Of a DNA stretch of 64,000 bases, positions 1 to 8,763 are shown piece by piece. Every line of letters begins with the position of its first letter. Position 1 is the stretch's first letter. The notes under the pieces were generated by a model that did not search any database, was not told where the DNA came from, and worked only from the letters and a program-made list of their open reading frames with translations. Source of the DNA: Bacillus sp. E(2018) (GTDB lineage Bacteria > Bacillota > Bacilli > Bacillales > Fictibacillaceae); assembly GCF_005503015.1 (NCBI RefSeq), contig NZ_SCOL01000002.1, positions 434,001 through 498,000 on the forward strand, given 5' to 3'. The translations under genes were made by a program, and so were the position numbers.

Positions 1-208
1 CCTCCTGTCTAGTTGCAGTGACTAGCCCCTCGAGGTCAAAAGTTAAACGGTCAAAAAGGCAAAGTGCGCCTTCCAAGCCCATTTCCCTTTTGCTTGTCGG
101 GGCTGAACAAGTCACTTCCACTTTTCGGACTGCCGCTTTGCGCCATTAGGAGTCTCCACCTGACCGCTCGTCCCGTAGGAGTCTCGCACCTTGCGCTTCA
201 ATCAACTT
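1..208 (+). repeat. Composite intergenic repeat, left-truncated by window edge
   Basis: Bases 6-122 match 45099-45214 closely (shared landmarks CTAGCCCCTCGAGGTC and GTCGGGGCTGAAC, which can pair as an inverted repeat). Bases 123-208 are the right arm of the ~130-bp palindromic family seen at seven other places, ending in CAATCAACTT. The order suggests that the ~117-bp repeat sits inside the loop of the palindromic element, whose left arm lies before the window. No coding signal is seen. Confidence 0.75.
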
Positions 209-312
209 GCAGAGAAGAGCCTTGGGAAAATATCATCTCGCGGGATTATCCGAAAAATTTCTTGAATCCTCCCTTCTCCATCCACCTTCAGTATTCTCAT
301 CTCCGACAAATC

Positions 313-353
313 AACAAAAAAAAGAAAAACCCACTCAAAAAGAGCAGGTTTTT
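313..353 (-). terminator. Rho-independent terminator of ywdI-like gene
   Basis: Hairpin AAAAACC...GGTTTTT (325-331 with 347-353); on the minus strand it is followed by a long T run read from the A-rich stretch 313-324. It lies just after the stop at 368. Confidence 0.7.
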
Positions 354-367
354 CAGCAAACTAACAT

Positions 368-697
368 TTAAAAATCGAAAATAGAATCTCCGTTGCCGTC
401 TTTTTCGTCTTGATCCTCATCCTCATAGTCCATATCAAAGTCCATCATAGACTTTTTGTGTTTTTTTGCTGGAGGAGGAGCGGTCACTAAGCTAGCTGGT
501 TTTTGAACCGGGTATGAAGGGACCCAACCTTTTACATCAATAGCTGAATCATCCTCATCCGCTTCTAGCATTAATTCGCACAATGTTTGAATAGCTGAGA
601 CATGTTCGCGCAGTTTTGGAGAGTTCTCATCTAATACTTTCATTTCCCCAACATGCTTTTCTATTTTTTTCGCAAACTGACTTACTGATATATTCAT
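368..697 (-). CDS. ywdI: YwdI-like small protein (DUF5327)
   Basis: A 109-residue cytosolic protein. Residues 1-55 look helical; the tail is very acidic (a D/E-rich stretch ending in IFDF) after a short Pro/Lys-rich linker. It resembles the Bacillus YwdI family, whose function is unknown. The ATG at 697 is preferred because GGTGA lies five bases upstream; a GTG at 709 has no ribosome site. It is followed by its own terminator. Assignment rests on the N-terminal MNISVSQFAKKIE pattern and the overall layout, so the family name is moderately sure and no role is claimed. Confidence 0.7.
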   Translation of the reverse strand: MNISVSQFAKKIEKHVGEMKVLDENSPKLREHVSAIQTLCELMLEADEDDSAIDVKGWVPSYPVQKPASLVTAPPPAKKHKKSMMDFDMDYEDEDQDEKDGNGDSIFDF

Positions 698-762
698 CGG
701 TTTCACCACAATTGTTTTTTTCTTATTCTATCAAACCCGTTCACATAAATAAAATATATGCC

Positions 763-793
763 AAAAAAGGCAGCTCGAACAAGCTGCCTTTTG
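763..793. terminator. Bidirectional hairpin terminator
   Basis: AAAAGGCAGCT...AAGCTGCCTTTT with flanking A and T runs. The region 698-969 has no gene that I can support. The hairpin probably ends minus-strand transcription from the small gene at 970-1200. Confidence 0.65.
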
Positions 794-969
794 CTCCAAA
801 TTCCGCTCAAGAATATTCATACACTAGCACACGTACGGTGATCCTGCCGCGAGCATGATAGTGAATGCGAAAAATAGCCCTATTTATTTTTTTGCAGCAG
901 ACCTCCTTCTTCTCAAAAAACTAAAATCAAAAATTTCACTACACCCATTCAAATATCCATATATGTAAT

Positions 970-1200
970 CTATGACGTATCCACCCAACTGAAATTCTGA
1001 TTATTGAAAGGACCGGCAATTGCAGACATAACTTCCGATGCATTCTTGTTACTCACTTCGCCATACGAAAAGAAGTTCACACCTGATTCATTCGCCATGA
1101 TAACTTGTCCCGTTTTCGGCATAGAAACTGAAACCATATAGTTCTTCATAACCGACCCCATTAACAGCAGAACCCAAAGCACATACGTCATAACTTCCAT
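970..1200 (-). CDS. Small hypothetical membrane-anchored protein
   Basis: A 76-residue product with one hydrophobic segment at about residues 4-22, followed by a polar tail with no recognised motif. The ATG at 1200 is chosen because AAAGGGG lies about nine bases upstream; an in-frame TTG at 1218 has nothing suitable ahead of it. I do not recognise the family. It stands alone, divergent from the carbonic anhydrase gene. A small exported or membrane-tethered protein is the most that the sequence supports. Confidence 0.45.
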   Translation of the reverse strand: MEVMTYVLWVLLLMGSVMKNYMVSVSMPKTGQVIMANESGVNFFSYGEVSNKNASEVMSAIAGPFNNQNFSWVDTS

Positions 1201-1218
1201 CTTCCCTACCCCTTTCAA

Positions 1219-1562
1219 ATTTTCATTGATTTGTACCGATCTATTTTAAAACCCTACTTTACTGGCAAGTATTTTTCTTTTTTCATCCTCCCTTCAAACT
1301 TACCAATGTATGTGGTGTTAATAGCGATTATACGTACCTTTTTATAAAATGTTTGTCACAATGTGCTTTTGTTTTAGAGTTTCTATCAACAAAAGATTCG
1401 CTTCAAATACAAAAAGGAGCAGATTCGGCCCACATTTTTGTATAATAGTGAATATAGAAGTGAATATGTTAGCGAGTTTAAGCTGAATATGATAGAAAAA
1501 GACGTATACTTCTAAATCTTTTTATACTTTAACTATTTTCTGTAGAAACAAGGAGGAGAATT
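1219..1562 (+). promoter_or_regulatory. Gene-free divergent promoter region upstream of ytiB
   Basis: No ORF of substance. It is AT-rich, with a TATAAT at 1441-1446 about 120 bases before ytiB and a TTGTCA at about 1354 with a poor -10. The start site cannot be fixed from sequence alone. Confidence 0.3.
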
Positions 1563-2120
1563 ATGTCCGTACTTAACGAAATCTTAGCGTTCAATCACCA
1601 ATTTGTTGAAAACAAAGAATATGAACCTTTCCAAACTACTAAATTTCCTGATAAAGGACTTGTTATCGTGTCTTGTATGGACACGCGCCTAACTGAATTA
1701 TTGCCAAGTGCAATGAATATCAAGAATGGTGATGTAAAAGTTATCAAGTCCGCTGGGGCGGTTATCTCCCACCCATTCGGTTCTATTATGAGAAGTATCC
1801 TTGTGGCCATCTATGAACTAAAAGCTGAAGAAGTTATGGTCATCGGTCACTATGACTGCGGAATGAGCAATGTAAACGCAGATGGACTTCTTGCCAAGAT
1901 GAAAGATCGTGGCATTGAAGAATCTACGTTTGACACATTAAAATATTCTGGACTCGATTTAAAGAAATGGGTTCAAGGGTTTGAAAGTGTTGAGGATTCT
2001 GTGAGAAACAGTGTAAAGCTTGTTAAAAATCACCCGCTGCTTCCAGAAGATATTAAAGTTCATGGTCTCGTTATCGATCCTGCTACAGGAAGACTTGACC
2101 TTGTAGAACGCGGAGAATAG
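1563..2120 (+). CDS. ytiB: Beta-carbonic anhydrase, YtiB type
   Basis: Cytosolic zinc enzyme interconverting CO2 and bicarbonate. The 185 residues match the length of B. subtilis YtiB. Beta-class zinc ligands and the catalytic dyad are visible: Cys38, Asp40 and Arg42 in SCMDTR, then His96 and Cys99 in GHYDCG. The C-terminal GLVIDPATGRLDLV is also typical. The start has AAGGAGGAG eight bases upstream. The gene is monocistronic, with a terminator shared with the convergent nucleotidase gene. Confidence 0.92.
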   Translation: MSVLNEILAFNHQFVENKEYEPFQTTKFPDKGLVIVSCMDTRLTELLPSAMNIKNGDVKVIKSAGAVISHPFGSIMRSILVAIYELKAEEVMVIGHYDCGMSNVNADGLLAKMKDRGIEESTFDTLKYSGLDLKKWVQGFESVEDSVRNSVKLVKNHPLLPEDIKVHGLVIDPATGRLDLVERGE

Positions 2121-2122
2121 AA

Positions 2123-2162
2123 AAAAGGCAAAGCGTATGCTTACATACGCTTTGCCTTTTTA
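2123..2162. terminator. Bidirectional terminator, ytiB / 5'-nucleotidase
   Basis: Perfect 17-bp stem AAAAGGCAAAGCGTATG with a 4-base loop and T runs on both sides, lying between convergent stops at 2120 and 2163. Confidence 0.9.
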
Positions 2163-3752
2163 TTATGGATTAATCTTTGTAATTCGTCCTTCAATCTGTG
2201 CGGATACGGTTTCGCGATTTTTAAAATAGTTCACGAGCGCCTCAAGATCTGTAACGCTTACCGTCGGATTCTTCCCTTCTAGTAAAACGGTATAACCATC
2301 ACCGCCACCAGCCATAAAATTGTTTACCGTAACAGAATACTCTTGTTCTAACTCAATCGGTGTTCCGTCTTTCTTAACCATAGAAACAGTTCGGTCGCCA
2401 ACTGGTTTTGAAAGATCAAATGTAGCCTTCAGACCAGAAATCTGAAGCATCTTCTCTTTTTCCGTTGCCCATTGAGATTCAAAGAGTTCTTTGATCTGTG
2501 CTCCTGTTAGCGTCATCGTTACAAGGTCGTTGCCAAACGGCTGAACGTTAAAAAGTTCTCCCCATGTCACTTCACCCGGATTGATCACATCACGAATACC
2601 ACCTGGATTCATAAACGCAAAATCCGTACCCGTCTGCTCTGTCATAGAATCTGCAATCACATTTCCTAACACAGACTCACCGTTATAGGCTTCTGTACCT
2701 GATAGCAGTTGGTCTGTCTTTCCTACTACTTCATTGATGATTGGAGCTACTTGGTCTTCCGCTTGTTTAATTATTTTTGTAATTTTAGAGTCCGGTGTTA
2801 TACCTTTTTGCATAACCAATACGATTTCCGCTTTACTTTTCACGATATCCTTTGTACGGCGATCAATTTTAAGATCCACATCAGCAAAGGCTGTTCCGTA
2901 CGAGAATGCTTGTACGAGCAGCTTGTTATCTACTACAGCGTTCACGTTTCTATGATTGTGTGCGCCAAACATTACGTCAACTTCATCATCTACTTTGTTT
3001 GCCATGTCCACGAGTTCACCAGATACTTCTCCTGTCGCTGATTGCTCAACAGGATTATGTGCTAGAACAACGATAGACTTTACGCCTTTTTTCTTAAGAG
3101 CTTTCGTTGCTTTATTAATCGCTTCTGCTTCATCTATAAATTCTACGCCTGCCGTTCCACTCGGAATGACGATATCCGGCGTATCAGAGAAAACCACTCC
3201 AATGAATCCGATGTTTACTCCTTTTACCTTCTTGATTACATATGGAGGAAGTATATTTTTCTTCGTCTTCTTATCTATGACATTAGCAGCCACATATGGA
3301 AAGTTTGCGCCTTCAAAATAACCTGTCTTATCATGAGTTCCACCGTCTATCAAACGCATCATCTCATCTACGCCTTCATCAAACTCATGGTTTCCTAGAG
3401 ACCCTACATCAAAGCCTATCTTATTCATGATCTCTACGGTAGGCTCGTCCTGCAGCAATGCAGAAGTGGGAGAGCTCGCTCCTACCATATCACCAGCATG
3501 TACCAAAAGCGTGTTAGAATTCTCACTTTCTCTTTGCTTTAAGTAGCTTGCTAGATAATCCGCTCGTCCAACAGGTTCCCCTGCCACATTACGCGTAATA
3601 TCGATCTGTCCATGAAAGTCATTTACTCCAAGCAGTTGAACATCTAAGTAACGACCCTTATGTGTTTGTATGGCATGTTCTTCTGCATGTACGCCTGCGC
3701 CGATTGGTGTTATTCCTAAAGCAAGTGCTAAAGCTGATAATGTCTTTTTCAT
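2163..3752 (-). CDS. Secreted bifunctional metallophosphatase / 5'-nucleotidase
   Basis: Predicted extracellular enzyme releasing phosphate from nucleotides. Its 529 residues begin with a signal peptide (about 1-23, ending VHA). The calcineurin-like phosphoesterase domain shows Asp45/His47 (NDFHG), Asp88 (AGDM), Asn121-His122 (GNHEFDEG) and GAHNHR. The C-terminal 5'-nucleotidase substrate domain shows NPGGIRD and NNFMAGGGDGY. The ATG at 3752 has AGGGGAG eight bases upstream; longer in-frame starts lack a ribosome site and would bury the signal peptide. A Pho-box-like promoter lies upstream, fitting phosphate scavenging. The exact substrate (5'-nucleotides or cyclic 2',3') is not decidable here. 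Confidence 0.9.
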   Translation of the reverse strand: MKKTLSALALALGITPIGAGVHAEEHAIQTHKGRYLDVQLLGVNDFHGQIDITRNVAGEPVGRADYLASYLKQRESENSNTLLVHAGDMVGASSPTSALLQDEPTVEIMNKIGFDVGSLGNHEFDEGVDEMMRLIDGGTHDKTGYFEGANFPYVAANVIDKKTKKNILPPYVIKKVKGVNIGFIGVVFSDTPDIVIPSGTAGVEFIDEAEAINKATKALKKKGVKSIVVLAHNPVEQSATGEVSGELVDMANKVDDEVDVMFGAHNHRNVNAVVDNKLLVQAFSYGTAFADVDLKIDRRTKDIVKSKAEIVLVMQKGITPDSKITKIIKQAEDQVAPIINEVVGKTDQLLSGTEAYNGESVLGNVIADSMTEQTGTDFAFMNPGGIRDVINPGEVTWGELFNVQPFGNDLVTMTLTGAQIKELFESQWATEKEKMLQISGLKATFDLSKPVGDRTVSMVKKDGTPIELEQEYSVTVNNFMAGGGDGYTVLLEGKNPTVSVTDLEALVNYFKNRETVSAQIEGRITKINP

Positions 3753-3799
3753 TAAACAAACTCCCCTATCACTCATTTTGTAAAAACTCAACACTTAAA

Positions 3800-3853
3800 A
3801 GTATATATTTTGAAATGTAAAATGATAGAGGATTTTCGTAAAAATGGTGTAAA
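3800..3853 (-). promoter_or_regulatory. Pho-box-like promoter of the secreted nucleotidase
   Basis: On the minus strand, hexamers stand every 11 bases: TTTACA (3853-3848), TTTACG (3842-3837), CCTCTA (3831-3826, poor) and TTACAT (3820-3815). A -10 TATACT follows at 3805-3800. B. subtilis PhoP binds direct TT(A/C/T)ACA repeats at this spacing. The gap from last hexamer to -10 is the same as at the alkaline phosphatase gene. Confidence 0.6.
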
Positions 3854-4012
3854 AACGTTATATTCCGATAAAAAAGGAGAATATGCCTACACAGCTGAGT
3901 TTAAGCAATGAATTTAGTACTTTTATCCCGGTATGCGTTTAAAAAAGGAGGTTTAATCAAGTTTAAATTCGTGAATACACACTATAACTTCGTTTAAAGG
4001 AGAGGATTGTAA

Positions 4013-4363
4013 ATGGTAAAACCTATCGTACATGAATTTAACTCTCAACAAGAATTGATTGCAGCTGCAAGTGATCTGAAAGCTCGAGGAATTCACGAGG
4101 ACAACTTATATGTATTATCCCACGAAAAGGATGACACAAAAGATCTCGCACATGACGCAGATGTAAATACAATCGGTTTAAAAGAAGAAGGACTCGGAAC
4201 GGCGATCAGCAATGTATTTGAGTCCAGAGGCGATGAGCTTCGTAACAAGATGACAGAATTAGGCTTATCTGATGTAGAAGCGGATCAATATGAAAAGAAA
4301 CTCGACATGGGTAAAATCTTATTGTTCGTAAAAGAAGAAGACAAAGTAAATACATTACCATAA
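4013..4363 (+). CDS. yflT: General stress protein, YflT / 17M family
   Basis: A 116-residue cytosolic protein of the heat-induced stress protein YflT family. The N-terminal VHEFNSQQELIAAASDLKARG and the LGLSDVEADQYEKKLDMGKILLFV segment near the C-terminus are characteristic; the biochemical role is unknown. The ATG follows AAAGGAGAGG. Several GTTTAA motifs lie upstream, but no good sigma-B -10 is seen at the right distance, so sigma-B control, known for relatives, is not shown here. A strong terminator follows. Confidence 0.85.
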   Translation: MVKPIVHEFNSQQELIAAASDLKARGIHEDNLYVLSHEKDDTKDLAHDADVNTIGLKEEGLGTAISNVFESRGDELRNKMTELGLSDVEADQYEKKLDMGKILLFVKEEDKVNTLP

Positions 4364-4371
4364 GTTGAAGA

Positions 4372-4411
4372 AGAGAGCTGCTTATCCAATCGGGCATGCA
4401 GCTCTTTTTTT
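4372..4411 (+). terminator. Terminator of yflT
   Basis: AGAGAGCTGC...GCAGCTCT followed by seven T. Confidence 0.85.
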
Positions 4412-4579
4412 GTGCATAAATTTGACCCTTCCTCATTCATCTTTAGTAAAATTTCTCCTTAATAAATTACCCATGTGACAGAAGCATTCACACAAAATCC
4501 ATATTTTTGAAAAAGTTTCCTCTCATGCGTTTCTTTACAGAAGATAGGGGGAATGAAAAGAAGACGAGGAGGAGTCACT

Positions 4580-5794
4580 ATGAATCTACATAACGGTCAG
4601 CTCTATTGGCCTGAAACCTATACAAACACCGGAGAGTACCCGGTTTTAGAAGAAGATATATCGTGTGATGTACTAATTGTTGGTGGAGGCATGGCAGGTG
4701 CTCTTTGTGCCCATGTACTCGGTCAAGAAAAAGAATTAGACGTTGTTTTGATCGATCGGAGGCACCCTGGTGCAGGAAGCTCCTCAGCAAACACAGGACT
4801 TCTGCAATTCTCAAGCGATAAGATGCTGCACGAACTCATTGAGCAGCAAGGTGAACAGGATGCTGTCTATTTCTATCAGCTTTGTTTACAGGCGTTAGAA
4901 GATTTAAAGAAAATGACATCTGGTCTATCCGAAGATCCTGAATTTCGTGAACAAAAGAGCTTATATTATGCCAGCTCTCCAGAAGATACGTTAAAACTCC
5001 AGCGTGAATACGAGGCATTAAAGAAGTACGATTTTCCAGTGGAATACTTAGAACCTCAAGAAATTTCTTCACGTTTTCCTTTTTCTAAACCCGCTGCTCT
5101 CGTTACGAGTGGCGATGCAGATGTGAATCCATACAAGTGTGTACAGATTTTGTTAAAAGATGCAGCAGCTTCAGGAGTAAGAATCTTTGAGCACACACCT
5201 CTTATTCGAAAAACAAAAACCGTACACGGCTTTACCTGTGAATCCGAAAAAGGCACCATTTCAGCGCGATATGTTATTTTTGCGACTGGTTATGAGAATG
5301 ACTTTTTAGCTCAGCAATTAGGAGCAGACCTGAATCGTTCGTACGCGATCGTAACAGAACCAATTCCATCACTTAAAACGTGGTACGAAGAATGGATGAT
5401 CTGGGAAACAAAACGACCGTATCTTTACATGAGAACGACTAAAGATGGACGAATCGTTGCCGGTGGACTAGATGAAGACAAAGCAGAAGCGCCTTTAAAC
5501 GAAGGACTTATTGAAGAGCGAGGCGAGCGTATTCTCCAAAAGATCAAAGAACATTTTCCTGATCTAAACCCAAAAATCTCACATTCTTGGTGTGCGACGT
5601 TTGGTGAATCGCATGACGGACTTCCCTATATCGGTGAACATCCGAACCGTCTTGGTGAGTACTACTGTTTAGGCTTCGGTGGTAACGGCACTGTCTATAG
5701 TATGCTAGGCGCTACGATCATCAAAGATTTAATCACTAAAGGCTTCCACCCGGCTTCACGTTTGTTCACGATCGCACGTGCTGTAAGTTTGTAA
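4580..5794 (+). CDS. FAD-dependent amine/amino-acid oxidoreductase (DAO fold)
   Basis: A 404-residue flavoprotein of the D-amino-acid oxidase-like superfamily. The dinucleotide-binding motif VLIVGGGMAGALCAHVL is at about residues 31-47, followed by a second FAD contact near DRRHPG, GSSSANTGLL, and a C-terminal GLPYIGEHP / GFGGNGTVYSM flavin-binding segment. The ATG at 4580 is chosen for GAGGAGG seven bases upstream; the ATG at 4553 has AGGGGG only two bases away. It is monocistronic with its own terminator. The substrate cannot be told; glycine oxidase- or gamma-glutamylputrescine oxidase-like activity is possible. Confidence 0.82.
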   Translation: MNLHNGQLYWPETYTNTGEYPVLEEDISCDVLIVGGGMAGALCAHVLGQEKELDVVLIDRRHPGAGSSSANTGLLQFSSDKMLHELIEQQGEQDAVYFYQLCLQALEDLKKMTSGLSEDPEFREQKSLYYASSPEDTLKLQREYEALKKYDFPVEYLEPQEISSRFPFSKPAALVTSGDADVNPYKCVQILLKDAAASGVRIFEHTPLIRKTKTVHGFTCESEKGTISARYVIFATGYENDFLAQQLGADLNRSYAIVTEPIPSLKTWYEEWMIWETKRPYLYMRTTKDGRIVAGGLDEDKAEAPLNEGLIEERGERILQKIKEHFPDLNPKISHSWCATFGESHDGLPYIGEHPNRLGEYYCLGFGGNGTVYSMLGATIIKDLITKGFHPASRLFTIARAVSL

Positions 5795-5863
5795 AATTAG
5801 CTTCATTCATCTTAAAAGTAGTTGATATTCGCAACAGGAGATGAAATAAGAATCAATCTATTG

Positions 5864-5893
5864 ACGACCAATTTTTTTCTTGGTCGTTTTTCT
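5864..5893 (+). terminator. Terminator after the FAD oxidoreductase
   Basis: ACGACCAA...TTGGTCGT stem followed by TTTTTCTT. Confidence 0.85.
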
Positions 5894-6024
5894 TATGTCT
5901 TCACACCTTTTTTAGTTGCCATGACATACGCGCAACCTCAAGTTGACAAAATGCATCTGCTAAATTATAGAAAACCATACATTGTTTTACTACAATTGAA
6001 TTAGTAAATGAAAGGAGTTCTTCG

Positions 6025-6813
6025 ATGACATTCAGTGAAAAACTTTTTAAGCTTAGAAAACAAAAAGGCCTCTCACAAGAAGCGCTGGCAGAACAATTAA
6101 ACACAACCAGACAAGCAATCAGTAAATGGGAAAACGGTCAGGGCTTTCCTGAAACGGAAAAACTATTGATGCTCGGTAACATTTTTGAAGTATCCATTGA
6201 TTACTTACTGAAAGATACAGTTGAAGAGAGTCGTGATAATGAAAATGGTTATTATGTTAGCAAAGAGATGGCGGAAGGATACCTCCTATCTCAAAACAAA
6301 GTCTCAAAATACCTTGCACTTGGATTTAGCCTGTTAATCTTTTCAACGATTCCTTACTTCTTATTTAAAGATGATCCGATTACTTTTACACTATTAACGA
6401 TTATAATAGCCGTTCTCGGAATCGGAACGATTACTGCAGGAATCATAAAAGAAGATCGATACAGTTTACTCAAAAAAGAGATGCTGATTTTTGACCAAAA
6501 CGCTTTAAAAGATTTAAAAATCAGATACGAAGAGATAAAAAGTAAATATACCGCGGTAATGATGATCGGAATCTGCTCTATAGTTGGAGGAGCCATCTTC
6601 TTTTTAATCATAAAAAAAGAATGGGTGGACGTAGACTTATTAACTCCGTACAACCCGATTTTTATTGCATTGATCGGCATCGGGGTCTACATTTTGGTTC
6701 GCACTCTATCCATCATTGATGCTTATCGAATTTTGGTCAAAAATGAGGAGCTTGTGAACACTCTAAATAATAGTTTAATGAAAAAGGTGAAGAAAAAGAT
6801 CAATGATCTATAA
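6025..6813 (+). CDS. Membrane-bound Xre-family regulator
   Basis: A 262-residue protein. An Xre helix-turn-helix occupies residues 5-62 (KGLSQEALAEQLNTTRQAISKWENG), a linker follows, and then about four hydrophobic segments near residues 96-114, 119-140, 178-199 and 212-234. This build is known from Firmicute regulators that combine a cytosolic DNA-binding head with a membrane domain; the sensed signal is unknown. The start has AAAGGAG eight bases upstream. It is monocistronic between two terminators. No target gene is evident next door. Confidence 0.85.
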   Translation: MTFSEKLFKLRKQKGLSQEALAEQLNTTRQAISKWENGQGFPETEKLLMLGNIFEVSIDYLLKDTVEESRDNENGYYVSKEMAEGYLLSQNKVSKYLALGFSLLIFSTIPYFLFKDDPITFTLLTIIIAVLGIGTITAGIIKEDRYSLLKKEMLIFDQNALKDLKIRYEEIKSKYTAVMMIGICSIVGGAIFFLIIKKEWVDVDLLTPYNPIFIALIGIGVYILVRTLSIIDAYRILVKNEELVNTLNNSLMKKVKKKINDL

Positions 6814-6910
6814 ATAAATTCAAAGTTGGAGCTGCTACATCTTTTCCAGCAGGAGAAACTAGGGCTTTGAACCACGGTCAATCATTGGCAAAAAATAAAC
6901 CAAACGAAAA

Positions 6911-6950
6911 GAAACGACCCAAACATTTAAGGGTCGTTTCTTATGTTTTG
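6911..6950 (+). terminator. Terminator downstream of the Xre gene
   Basis: Perfect GAAACGACCC...GGGTCGTTTC stem, then TTATGTTTTG. Confidence 0.8.
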
Positions 6951-7005
6951 TCTTGATTTATAATTGTTACTCTTGCAGTTAAAGCTCTTTAAAACATCAT
7001 TGAAT

Positions 7006-7216
7006 AGTTGATTGGAGTGTAAGGTGTGTGCCTACTACATGAGATGCTTCTTGCAAGGCATGCGACGAGGAAGCTTACTACGTAGTATTAACTTGTAGAC
7101 GCAGGAGCAAGAAACCTCTAAAGGTGGGCAGGTGAGACACTTATACGTGAAACGTACGAATGTGGCTCACCGCCTGCCCCGCGGAAAGCGAGCATCCTGT
7201 AACGGAAATCAACACT
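7006..7216 (-). repeat. Palindromic intergenic element (interrupted copy)
   Basis: Minus-orientation copy of the ~130-bp family. The outer ends are AGTTGATTGGAGTGTAAGG (7007-7025) and GGAAATCAACAC (7204-7215). About 85 bases (7032-7118) of unrelated sequence sit inside one arm, so this copy is larger than the rest. The intact arm (7127-7216) nearly matches 45015-45103 reversed, including the loop. Confidence 0.75.
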
Positions 7217-7229
7217 TTTAATGTATTTT

Positions 7230-8030
7230 TTATGATGCATTCGGTGCAGCAGCAATCTGCTTGCGAATAAACTCAATTGAACTTTTGTTAAAAAGCTCTG
7301 GCTGATCAACATTACATACATGTCCGCAATCTTTGATAGTCAAAAGCTTCGAATGCTTCTTCTTATCAATGAACGCCTGAATCGGTGGTAAGAACATATA
7401 ATCTTCCTCACCCATGATGTAAAGCGTTGGGATGGGAATCTCTTTTTTACGTAAGCTTTGCAAGAAAGGATTGATTTTCAGTGTGAGCTTAAACCATCTC
7501 TTGAACTCTTTTTGACAAAGCTTCTTCGCTTCTCCAATAAATAAAGAACGCGAAGCTTCATGTCTCTTTTTCGGCATGATCACCCAAGCAAATAAGCTGT
7601 AAAGCCACATGTACGGGATAAACGATTTACAAAGGTTACCCATCGCAATCAAGAACCGCGAGCGGAAATTCATTTTTGTAACCGCGCCGCCCAAAGTCAT
7701 AGAAGCCACACGATCAGGATAAAGCTCTGCGATCGTTTGAATAAGAATCGTGCCTAAAGAGATGCCTACAAAGTGGGCTTTTTGAATCTTTAGATGATCC
7801 ATAACCTCGAGCACATCAAGGCTGACCTCTTTAAACGAATATTTTTTCAATAAAAATTTATCGGATTGTGATTTGCCGTGACCTCTTAAGTCTACAAGCA
7901 AAATATTAAAATGTTGTTTAAATTCTCTTAGCTGTTTATACCATATGGATGAACTGCCCCCAGCTCCATGGACAAAAATCACCCATTGATGATTTTTTTC
8001 GTGTGTATACGTTTTGTAATGAAGCAACAA
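7230..8030 (-). CDS. Alpha/beta hydrolase
   Basis: A 266-residue alpha/beta-fold hydrolase. The oxyanion segment HGAGG is at 21-25, the nucleophile Ser91 is in GISLG, a likely acid Asp lies in GEEDYMF, and the catalytic His is in DCGHVC near residue 237. No signal peptide is seen. TTG at 8030 is the only start near AGGAGG (five bases away), with a second TTG directly after it. The substrate is unknown; esterase, lipase-like or C-C hydrolase activity are all possible. It stands alone between a repeat element and the divergent yajQ-type gene. Confidence 0.85.
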   Translation of the reverse strand: MLLHYKTYTHEKNHQWVIFVHGAGGSSSIWYKQLREFKQHFNILLVDLRGHGKSQSDKFLLKKYSFKEVSLDVLEVMDHLKIQKAHFVGISLGTILIQTIAELYPDRVASMTLGGAVTKMNFRSRFLIAMGNLCKSFIPYMWLYSLFAWVIMPKKRHEASRSLFIGEAKKLCQKEFKRWFKLTLKINPFLQSLRKKEIPIPTLYIMGEEDYMFLPPIQAFIDKKKHSKLLTIKDCGHVCNVDQPELFNKSSIEFIRKQIAAAPNAS

Positions 8031-8205
8031 GTACTCCTCCTAGTGGTTCAAACATTCTGTAAATTTTCCAGCCTTCATTTTAACATAAATTCTTATATTT
8101 TGTACCCGTTTCCACGGAAAAGAATGTGTACAAACTGGAAACATAACCACAATGTATTTATACTGTAACTATATAAACGAAGTAATCGTCAGGAGGTTTC
8201 ACAAA

Positions 8206-8703
8206 ATGGCTAAAGAAAGTTCATTTGATATCGTTTCACAAGTAGATCTATCAGAAGTAGACAACGCAATTAATATCGCAACAAAAGAAATTACAACTCG
8301 TTATGATTTTAAGGGTAGTAAAAGTGAGATTACATTAGACAAATCGAGTGAAGAGCTCGTACTCGTTTCAGATGACGAGTACAAGTTAGAGCAGTTAAAA
8401 GACGTATTGATCACAAAGCTGATCAAACGCGGCGTGCCAACGAAAAACTTGGATTACAGCAAAATTGAGCAAGCTTCAGGCGGAACTGTTCGCCAACGCG
8501 CAAAGCTTGTAACCGGAATCGATAAAGATAACGCTAAGAAAATCAATGTGTTGATCAAGAATTCTGGACTAAAAGTAAAAAGCCAAGTTCAAGATGATCA
8601 AGTTCGTGTAACAGCAAAGAGCCGAGACGACCTTCAGCAGATTATTGCGCTTGTTAGAGAAGCAAACCTGCCGATTGACGTTCAGTTTATCAATTACAGA
8701 TAA
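8206..8703 (+). CDS. yitK: YajQ-family nucleotide-binding protein
   Basis: A 165-residue cytosolic protein of the YajQ/YitK family, with the usual N-terminal [19 protein letters not shown] and C-terminal [14 protein letters not shown]. Family members fold as two ferredoxin-like domains; some proteobacterial members bind cyclic di-GMP, while the role in Bacillus is not established. The ATG at 8206 follows CAGGAGG with proper spacing; the frame is open upstream but lacks a ribosome site. It is monocistronic with a shared terminator. Confidence 0.92.
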   Translation: MAKESSFDIVSQVDLSEVDNAINIATKEITTRYDFKGSKSEITLDKSSEELVLVSDDEYKLEQLKDVLITKLIKRGVPTKNLDYSKIEQASGGTVRQRAKLVTGIDKDNAKKINVLIKNSGLKVKSQVQDDQVRVTAKSRDDLQQIIALVREANLPIDVQFINYR

Positions 8704-8716
8704 CAAACTACTAACA

Positions 8717-8763
8717 AAAAAGGATGACTCAAAAGCAACTAGCTCTTGGGTCATCCTCTTTTT
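8717..8763. terminator. Bidirectional terminator
   Basis: Stem AGGATGACTCAAAAG / CTCTTGGGTCATCCT with A and T runs, between convergent stops at 8703 and 8762. Confidence 0.8.

Noticed and set aside
64..384. 106-residue frame at window start
   Set aside because: It runs through the repeat composite and the ywdI terminator and has no ribosome site.
880..960. Very short hydrophobic peptide frames on the minus strand near an AAGGAGG
   Set aside because: The frame with hydrophobic residues ends before the AAGGAGG, and the one after it has only five codons from a CTG.
3897..4012. Sigma-B promoter for the YflT-type gene
   Set aside because: Several GTTTAA boxes are present, but the best -10 (GTGAAT) is poor and CGGTAT at 3929 is 24 bases from its GTTTAA.
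6826..6960. Stretch after the Xre gene reading ...SFPAGETRALNHG... in one frame, possibly a small basic protein
   Set aside because: No start codon or ribosome site; a TGA lies just upstream in frame; the 3' part overlaps the terminator stem. At most a gene remnant.
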